NCBI GenBank assembly: GCA_002307245.1
Contig: DBTW01000071.1
Location: forward strand, 1-37,065
DNA from: Spirochaetaceae bacterium UBA1306
GTDB taxonomy: Bacteria; Spirochaetota; Spirochaetia; Treponematales; Rectinemataceae
DNA length: 37,065 nucleotides
Reading direction: 5' to 3'
Shown: positions 32,006 through 37,065 of the stretch, in pieces
Position numbering within the stretch: the first letter of the stretch is position 1
Layout of the letters: the number at the start of each line of letters is the position of its first letter
Made by a program: the position numbers and the translations under genes
The notes under the pieces: model-generated
What the model was told of the DNA's origin: nothing
The model's database searches: none
Seen by the model: the letters and a program-made list of their open reading frames with translations, nothing else

Positions 32006-34113
32006 GCTCGCGCTCCTTTCGCTCGGGCGTCCTCGCCCTCAAGGCCGGCGAGTGAGCTCATGGGCAGCTCCACGGCGAGGGGACGCAGGCGCGCGGTCGT
32101 CACCGCTCCAGGGTCCAGGCCGGCGGCCCTGAAGACCGCCGCGTACAGGGGTGCGCAGGTCTTCGAGCCGCAGGCCCCCATGCCCGCGCGGATGGACTTG
32201 AGCTGGTTCACGTCGCGAACCTCGTTTTCGCGGATATACCGCACGAGCTCGCCGAAGGTCACGCGCTCGCAGCGGCAGACGATCGCGTCGTCGGGCGCAT
32301 AGGTGAAGCGGGGCTCGGCAAGGGCGGCCGTAGCCTCGCTGCCCTGGACGCGGAGGCCGATGGCCCTAGCCGCGTTGGCCGAGCTCGCGTTGAAGCGCAG
32401 GGCCCAGGTCCTGTACTTCCTGTTGAAGGACTTCTTCACGAGGACCGCCTCCTCGAGGGCCTCGCCTCCAGCGCCCAGGAGGAGGCGGCTCTCGCCGAGT
32501 TCGATGCGAGGCTCGAATTCGAAAGGCAGCTCCACCTCGCAGCGGCCCTCGCCGACGGCCCGGAGGAGGGAGACGGCCAGTCCGGGACAGGCCGATAGGC
32601 AGGCTCCGCAGCCCTTGCAGTCATCGCCCTGGAAGTAGGGCAGGTCGAGCATGTTGCCCTTTCGCCCGCTCAAGCTGATGGATTTGGTGGGGCAGACGGT
32701 CGTGCAGGGATTGCAGGGAATCTCCTCGTCGCAGAAGAAGACCGGCCGCCAGGATGCCGAGGGCCGGACCGCCTCCCTCGCTATGCGCTCGCCGGGCCGC
32801 GACTTGAGGATCTCGCGCTTGGCTATCCAGGACTCGTCGACCTCGACCTTGACTCCCATCGTCCGCGCCAGGGCGAAAGCCGCGATGCGGCCGCCGAAAA
32901 GCGCGCTCGAGGCTTCGGCTATCTCGTCGGCGTCGCCGGCCTTGATCGCGAGAAGACCGTAGCCGACCGCTTGTCGATAAAGCTCGTCGCAGGACGAGAG
33001 GCCGGCCGCCACCAGGACGGTGTCGACCTCGTAGGTCCTCGCCGTGTCGAGGAGGGGCCGCCAATCGGCGCCCACGCATGCGACGGTCGCGCGCTCGACC
33101 CTGCCCTCGCCCTCCGCCGACACGATGGTGGTCGACAGGTAGATGGGCACGCCCATGCGCCGGATCTTGTCGGCGTGGACCTTGTACCCGTTGATCTTGT
33201 CCGCGATCTCTACGATGCCGGCGACCTCGATCCCGGCCTGGAGGGCGTGATAGGCGCCGATGAGGCCCACGTTGCCCGAACCGACTATGAGAACCCGGCT
33301 CGCCGCCTTGACCCGATCGCGGTTCACGAGAGTCTGGAAGGCGCCGGCGCCGTAGACCCCGACAAGATCGTTGCCCGGAAAGATGAGGGACCTCTCGCGC
33401 GCGCCGGCCGCCACGAGGAGGGCCCGGAAGGCGACGAGGAGGTAAGCGGAGCAATTCTCGTAAACGCCCGCCACCCCGTCCTCGAAGATCCCGACCACGG
33501 GGGAATTCGTCAGGATGGTCACCTTGGGCGAAGCGCGCAGCTGGGACTCGAGCTCCCGCGCGATATCGAAGCCCCGTCTGCCCGCATAGCAATCGGCCTC
33601 GGAGCCGAAGAATTTATGGGTCTGCAGGACGAGCTTGCCGCCGAGGCTCTCCTTATCGTCGGCTATGGCCACGCTAAGGCCCAAGGCCGCCAGCTCCTTC
33701 GCTGCGCCTATCCCCGAAGGCCCGCCGCCCACGACGAGGACATCGACCGAGAGCCTACGCGGCACGGCGCTGGAGACGCGGCCTTGCGCGCCGTCTGGGC
33801 CTTCGAGCGGCAGGGCCGGCAAGCCCTTCAGGGTTCGCAGGTCCATCCCGGCGGCGAGCGAGGTCACACAGGCCTTGCGCGCGACGCCATCGACGAGGAT
33901 TGTGCACTGGCTGCATTGGCCGTTCGCGCAGAAGATGCCCTGCGCGGCGGCATCCTTAGGGTGTTCGGAGAAGCGCATCACGCCGTTCGCGAAAAGCGCT
34001 GCCGAGATCGCCTCGCCTTCATAGCCGACAAGCGACTTCCCGTCGAAGCGGAAAGCGACCTCATTCCTGGTCTTGGGGGGATCCAGCACGGGATGCTCGA
34101 GTATTCTACGCAT
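32002..34113 (-). CDS. Fused Fe-S/FAD electron-transfer subunit of an amine/imino-acid dehydrogenase
   Basis: 703 residues with four parts. (1) An N-terminal [2Fe-2S] domain of the HcnA/Fer2_4 type (CANGQCSQC, then a later Cys). (2) A pyridine-nucleotide-disulfide oxidoreductase core with two Rossmann motifs (VVGGGPSGIGAA, IVGSGNVG). (3) A ferredoxin-like insert with two clusters (CNPCTTVCP, with an extra Cys seven residues earlier, and CKGCGACLSACPG). (4) A BFD-like [2Fe-2S] domain (CRCERVTFGEL, then CGSKTC). It is like HcnA and HcnB fused, plus a ferredoxin, with the DAO subunit downstream acting as HcnC. The ATG at 34113 is chosen because GGAG lies five bases upstream; an ATG at 34128 has no such site. 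Confidence 0.87.
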   Translation of the reverse strand: MRRILEHPVLDPPKTRNEVAFRFDGKSLVGYEGEAISAALFANGVMRFSEHPKDAAAQGIFCANGQCSQCTILVDGVARKACVTSLAAGMDLRTLKGLPALPLEGPDGAQGRVSSAVPRRLSVDVLVVGGGPSGIGAAKELAALGLSVAIADDKESLGGKLVLQTHKFFGSEADCYAGRRGFDIARELESQLRASPKVTILTNSPVVGIFEDGVAGVYENCSAYLLVAFRALLVAAGARERSLIFPGNDLVGVYGAGAFQTLVNRDRVKAASRVLIVGSGNVGLIGAYHALQAGIEVAGIVEIADKINGYKVHADKIRRMGVPIYLSTTIVSAEGEGRVERATVACVGADWRPLLDTARTYEVDTVLVAAGLSSCDELYRQAVGYGLLAIKAGDADEIAEASSALFGGRIAAFALARTMGVKVEVDESWIAKREILKSRPGERIAREAVRPSASWRPVFFCDEEIPCNPCTTVCPTKSISLSGRKGNMLDLPYFQGDDCKGCGACLSACPGLAVSLLRAVGEGRCEVELPFEFEPRIELGESRLLLGAGGEALEEAVLVKKSFNRKYRTWALRFNASSANAARAIGLRVQGSEATAALAEPRFTYAPDDAIVCRCERVTFGELVRYIRENEVRDVNQLKSIRAGMGACGSKTCAPLYAAVFRAAGLDPGAVTTARLRPLAVELPMSSLAGLEGEDARAKGARA

Positions 34114-34163
34114 GGGTTCTCCATCCATCCGGTGATGCGCGTCGTTACTGGCTCGCTGCTCAT

Positions 34164-34194
34164 ATCGTAGGCGAACGAAGGCCTACCGACCCAA
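34164..34194 (-). promoter_or_regulatory. Possible promoter for the dehydrogenase operon
   Basis: On the minus strand TTGGGT (34194-34189), a 19-base spacer and TACGAT (34169-34164). The weak -35 fits an activated promoter, and a perfect palindrome touches its upstream edge. Confidence 0.35.
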
Positions 34195-34219
34195 TCTGAA
34201 ATACTACTGATATTTCAGA
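34195..34219. promoter_or_regulatory. Perfect palindrome, likely regulator site
   Basis: TCTGAAATA (34195-34203) is exactly inverted at 34211-34219 (TATTTCAGA) with a seven-base spacer. It abuts the -35 of the dehydrogenase operon, where an activator would bind; the regulator is not known. Confidence 0.5.
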
Positions 34220-34265
34220 AACAGCCTAGGATGCCACTTTCACAAGCATCCTGTCAAGAAAAGCT

Positions 34266-34415
34266 TAGTGTTACGAAGCTTATTGGTCTGGATTAGCTAT
34301 TTGATTATGGTAGCGTGATAAAGACACGCATGTCACTCTTTCACATCAACACATCACATAATTATTATTCCTATATCAAGTTGCGGCACCTAGATCCATA
34401 ATCTACGTAACACTA
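34266..34415. repeat. AT-rich segment bounded by a 10-base inverted repeat
   Basis: TAGTGTTACG (34266-34275) is inverted exactly at 34406-34415, about 130 bases away. The enclosed sequence is far more AT-rich than its surroundings and has no gene, only a short hairpin (GCGTG with CACGC near 34314-34330). Both this and the 30721 element start with TAGTGT. It fills most of the 365-base gene-free gap between 34113 and 34479. Confidence 0.4.
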
Positions 34416-34442
34416 GGGGGGTACTAGATACTCGTTTTTACC

Positions 34443-34474
34443 TTGACACCAGACTATACCGTTCGGTATAGTCT
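34443..34474 (+). promoter_or_regulatory. Promoter and perfect operator of the TetR gene
   Basis: A perfect TTGACA (34443-34448) and TATAGT (34467-34472) with an 18-base spacer. The operator is an 11-base half-site AGACTATACCG (34451-34461) and its exact inverse at 34464-34474, two-base centre, covering the spacer and -10. The CCG-TT-CGG centre is typical of TetR-family sites, so autorepression is expected. The ATG at 34479 is six bases after the -10: a leaderless transcript. Confidence 0.78.
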
Positions 34475-34478
34475 GAGT

Positions 34479-35087
34479 ATGGAAAACATGCCTGACAGCA
34501 AAGCCGATAACAAAGCCCTCATCCTTGAAACGGCTATCGGTCTCTTTGCCGAGCGGGGTTATGAGGCAACAGGCATAGCGGAACTCTGCGAGGCTTCGGG
34601 CATCACCAAGCCGACCCTATACCACTACTACGGTTCCAAGCGTGGGCTCCTCGACGCCATCATCACCGAAAAAGGCGAGCCCTTCGTTTCGCGCGTTAAG
34701 GCGGCGGCATCCTCCTATACACAGGGCGATCGCGCTCGGGGCGTTCCCGACGGCCTCGGAAACATAGCCAACATCATCGCGCGCTCCGCCGAGGAAGACC
34801 CCCTCTTCGCTCGGCTCAGGATCGCCTTGGCTTTTTCCCCGCCCTCGAGCGAGGCGAGCGAAGCGGCGCGCAGAATGATCGAAGGCCTATTTGACGCGGT
34901 GGATTCCTTTTTTCGAGCGGCGGCCTCGGACCACGGGAACATGAAAGGCCGATCTTGGGCCTATGCCGCGGCGTTTATCGGTACGCTGGATACCTATATT
35001 GGCCTCTACCTCGCGAAGCGCGTCGAGCTTTCGGAGGCGGTAATCGGCGCCGCGGTCCGACAATTCATGTACGGGATCTTCTCGTAG
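34479..35087 (+). CDS. TetR-family transcriptional regulator
   Basis: 202 residues. The N-terminal helix-turn-helix is standard for TetR (LFAERGYEATGIAELCEASG, then TKPTLYHYYGSKRGLLDAI). The C-terminal ligand domain is divergent, so the inducer is unknown. The start at 34479 follows from the promoter; an earlier in-frame TTG at 34443 is the -35 box itself. A second ATG three codons on is possible. An imperfect copy of its operator lies ahead of the GH13 gene 75 bases downstream, so it probably controls itself and that gene. Confidence 0.9.
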   Translation: MENMPDSKADNKALILETAIGLFAERGYEATGIAELCEASGITKPTLYHYYGSKRGLLDAIITEKGEPFVSRVKAAASSYTQGDRARGVPDGLGNIANIIARSAEEDPLFARLRIALAFSPPSSEASEAARRMIEGLFDAVDSFFRAAASDHGNMKGRSWAYAAAFIGTLDTYIGLYLAKRVELSEAVIGAAVRQFMYGIFS

Positions 35088-35125
35088 ACATGGATCCAGG
35101 TAAATGCGGCAAACACATGCATTCT

Positions 35126-35149
35126 AATATACCTACCGGTACGTATATT
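35126..35149. promoter_or_regulatory. Second TetR-like operator ahead of the GH13 gene
   Basis: A 24-base palindrome with a single mismatched pair (33 and 42 in 35133/35142). Its left half, AATATACCTACC, resembles the TATACC of the perfect operator at 34451. It ends two bases before the AAGGAGAAGG ribosome site, so bound repressor would block transcription of the GH13 gene. Confidence 0.55.
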
Positions 35150-35162
35150 CAAGGAGAAGGAA

Positions 35163-36524
35163 ATGAACGAGCTTGCCAAGGACGCGATCTTCTATCATGT
35201 GTACCCCTTGGGCTTCTGCGGCGCGCCGCGAGTCAACGAGCCCTCTACGCCCAGCCTAGCGAGGCTGGACTCGCTAACCGCCGACCTCGCGCGGATCGCG
35301 GGCCTAGGCTGCAACGCCCTCTACCTCGGGCCGGTCTTCGAATCCGTATCCCATGGCTACGATCCGGTGAGCTGGCGCGAGGTGGATAGGCGCCTCGGCG
35401 ACCGCGAAGCCTTAAGGCGGCTCTGCGCCGAGGCGCGTCGCCTCGGCCTGCGCCTGGTTTTCGACGCGGTCTTCAACCACACGGGACGAGAGCATCCCTG
35501 GTTTCGCGCGTTACGCGAAACCGGTCCCGGTTCGCCGGCGGCCGCCCGCTACTCTTCCGTGCGCCCGGGGCGCAGTCCCTACGGCGACGGCTTCGAGTAC
35601 GAGGGCTGGGCCGGCAACTACGACCTCGCGAAACTCGACCTCGGCAACGCCGAGGTCAGGGCCGAGCTCATCGGGGCGGCCCTTTCATGGATCGAGGACT
35701 ACGGCATCGACGGCCTCAGGCTGGACGCCGCCGATTGCCTCGACCTGGGCTTCCTCTCCGAGCTCGCCTCGGCCTGCAAAGCGATGAAGCCCGGCTTCTG
35801 GCTCATGGGCGAGATCGTGGGCGGCGACTACCGTAGGTGGGCTGGAGCGGCCTCCGGCATCGGAAGCGGTCCCCTCGACTCGATCACCAATTACGAATGC
35901 TATAAAGGACTTTGGTCCAGTCATGTCGACGCCAACTATTTCGAGATCGCCTGGTCGCTCAAGCGCCAGTTCGGCGAGGGCGGCATCTACCGAGGCATGA
36001 GCCTCTACTCCTTCGCGGACAACCACGATGTCGACCGGGTGGCGAGCAAGCTCACGCGGGAGGCGCAGCTCTATCCCCTTTATTGCCTGCTGTTCACGAT
36101 GCCGGGCCTGCCCTCGATCTACTACGGCTCGGAGCGCGGGGCGCGGGCCAGGAAGGAGCCAGGATCCGACTGGGCGCTCAGGCCTCGGATAGACGAGGCC
36201 CTCGCCTCGGGCAGGCAGCCCGACCTCGAAGCCACGATCCGCGCCCTGGCCTCCTTGCGCAAGGCCCAGGTCGCGCTCCGCGAGGGCGGCTACCGTGAGC
36301 TATCAGTCGCCTCCGAGAGCCTGGCCTTCGAGCGTCAGGCCGGAGCCGAGCGCGCCGTCGTGGCGGTCAACGCCGCGGCCATACCTGCGACGCTCGAGCT
36401 CGCCTTGGGGGGCGGCAACTCAGCCTGGAAAGACGCACTGAACGAAGGCTCGTATCGCGCGATCGGCGGCAAGCTCCGCCTGGAGTTGCCGCCGACCTGG
36501 GCGCGAGTGCTGGTGCCGGCCTAA
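35163..36524 (+). CDS. GH13 alpha-amylase-family glycosidase
   Basis: 453 residues, a (beta/alpha)8 GH13 enzyme. Conserved regions are visible: DAVFNH (region I), GLRLDAADC with nucleophile Asp188 (II), GEIVGG with acid/base Glu217 (III), and FADNHD with Asp289 (IV). It hydrolyses or transfers alpha-glucosidic linkages of maltodextrin-type sugars; the short length and lack of a signal peptide fit a cytoplasmic maltodextrin glucosidase or neopullulanase-like enzyme. A strong Shine-Dalgarno (AAGGAGAAGG) precedes the ATG, with the TetR-like operator just upstream. The exact specificity is not evident. Confidence 0.92.
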   Translation: MNELAKDAIFYHVYPLGFCGAPRVNEPSTPSLARLDSLTADLARIAGLGCNALYLGPVFESVSHGYDPVSWREVDRRLGDREALRRLCAEARRLGLRLVFDAVFNHTGREHPWFRALRETGPGSPAAARYSSVRPGRSPYGDGFEYEGWAGNYDLAKLDLGNAEVRAELIGAALSWIEDYGIDGLRLDAADCLDLGFLSELASACKAMKPGFWLMGEIVGGDYRRWAGAASGIGSGPLDSITNYECYKGLWSSHVDANYFEIAWSLKRQFGEGGIYRGMSLYSFADNHDVDRVASKLTREAQLYPLYCLLFTMPGLPSIYYGSERGARARKEPGSDWALRPRIDEALASGRQPDLEATIRALASLRKAQVALREGGYRELSVASESLAFERQAGAERAVVAVNAAAIPATLELALGGGNSAWKDALNEGSYRAIGGKLRLELPPTWARVLVPA

Positions 36525-36554
36525 TCCCACAACGGGAGTTAGGCCGCTATCGCA

Positions 36555-37065
36555 TCAATTGGTCGTAGTAAAATAGACACCCGAACTCGAGCTACCGACG
36601 AGATACAGTGGGACCAGCTTATAGGTGTATCGCACGCGCCAGTAATATTTCGTTCCAGAAGCAAGGGCAGTCGTGAAAGTGTAGGATGGCGACGACGAGC
36701 TTACAGTCGAATAAGTCCCAGTCGCGAAGCTCGAGCCGGTCGAGTAGTCCAGGTAATACGTCGTCGCGTTCGTGGCCGCGTTCCAATACAGGGTCGGGGT
36801 CTTGCTCACGCCAGTCGCGGCGCTCACCGGATAACTCTCCCTGATGTAGCGATAGATGACTGTGTAGGATCCGACCTCCCCGCCAGCGTCGTGCTCCCTC
36901 ACGTAGAAGCGGTAGTTATTGTCGATTGCCAGGGCCGCAGAGGGCGTATAGCTGGTATCGGTCAAGTCCGTGAAGGTCTCGACCGTCAATCCCGTAGTGC
37001 TATTATAGAGATAATAGTCGTAGGAGCCATTGCCAAAGCCGCCCGAGCTCCAGCTGAAGGTCGGC
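36555..37065 (-). CDS. C-terminal part of a surface protein with Fn3-like modules (5' partial)
   Basis: The frame is open to the right edge, so only the last ~170 residues are here. It is rich in Ser, Thr, Tyr and Gly, with two or more Fn3-like modules (PTFSWSSGGFGNGSY, then TPTLYWNAATNATTYYLDYS, then KYYWRVRYTYKLVP). This composition matches the Big2 lipoprotein at 7705, not the cytoplasmic neighbours. It ends 30 bases from the convergent GH13 stop, with no T-tract terminator between. An extracellular location is likely, but the N-terminus needed to show export is missing. Confidence 0.75.
   Translation of the reverse strand, partial: PTFSWSSGGFGNGSYDYYLYNSTTGLTVETFTDLTDTSYTPSAALAIDNNYRFYVREHDAGGEVGSYTVIYRYIRESYPVSAATGVSKTPTLYWNAATNATTYYLDYSTGSSFATGTYSTVSSSSPSYTFTTALASGTKYYWRVRYTYKLVPLYLVGSSSSGVYFTTTN

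Noticed and set aside
32971..34170. Plus-strand open frame of 399 codons opposite the Fe-S/FAD subunit
   Set aside because: The minus-strand protein has four recognised domains with cysteine motifs; the plus frame shows none.
1..37065. CRISPR arrays, tRNA or rRNA genes
   Set aside because: No regularly spaced direct repeats and no tRNA-like or rRNA-like sequence was seen on either strand.

Overview
The window is about 37 kb of GC-rich bacterial DNA with tightly packed genes: about 35 genes, many ATGA stop/start overlaps, and almost no non-coding space. I see no rRNA, tRNA, CRISPR array or complete insertion sequence. Lipoproteins, small outer-membrane-like proteins and FecR/PEGA/Big2 surface proteins point to a diderm. 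The wealth of SpoIIE-type (PP2C) phosphatases, STAS proteins and TolB/PEGA lipoproteins is most like a Spirochaetota genome. That placement is inferred from style; no marker gene here proves it.

Layout. 1-2324: the end of a PAS-GGDEF diguanylate cyclase, then ispH and udk. 2432-7686: a coupled operon of two membrane-anchored SpoIIE phosphatases, a STAS antagonist, an RsbW-like ATPase-fold protein, a flavodoxin and an FMN-binding lipoprotein. 7705-14111 (minus): a surface operon of a TolB-like/PEGA-like membrane protein, a FecR-PEGA-PQQ-repeat lipoprotein and a Big2-repeat lipoprotein. 14203-18198: housekeeping and miscellaneous genes (DMT exporter, DUF1848 protein, Hsp33, DAG-kinase-like enzyme). 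18306-22744: a ParA-like ATPase with a small basic partner, an alpha/beta hydrolase, a soluble SpoIIE phosphatase and an FGE-domain protein. 22882-29507: an unusual block of eight or nine genes combining an anti-sigma-type ATPase, two near-identical STAS proteins, a hydrolase between them, and four families I do not recognise, including a tandem 241-residue paralogue pair and an internally duplicated protein. 29553-30667: two small exported proteins, then a strong terminator and a 109-bp palindromic element. 30854-34113 (minus): a two-gene FAD/Fe-S dehydrogenase. 34479-36524: a TetR regulator with a perfect operator and a GH13 glycosidase. 36555-37065: the C-terminal end of a surface protein running off the window.

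How the parts may work together. The window carries three SpoIIE phosphatases, three STAS antagonists (each with the predicted phospho-acceptor at Ser56) and two HATPase-fold partners, but no sigma factor. These look like partner-switching circuits with an output other than, or distant from, a local sigma factor. The 22882-29507 block is the best candidate for an undescribed system. A second theme is promoter layout: at least six genes have a sigma70-like promoter whose -10 box sits only 6 to 8 bases before the start codon and no Shine-Dalgarno sequence, so leaderless mRNAs appear to be common here.
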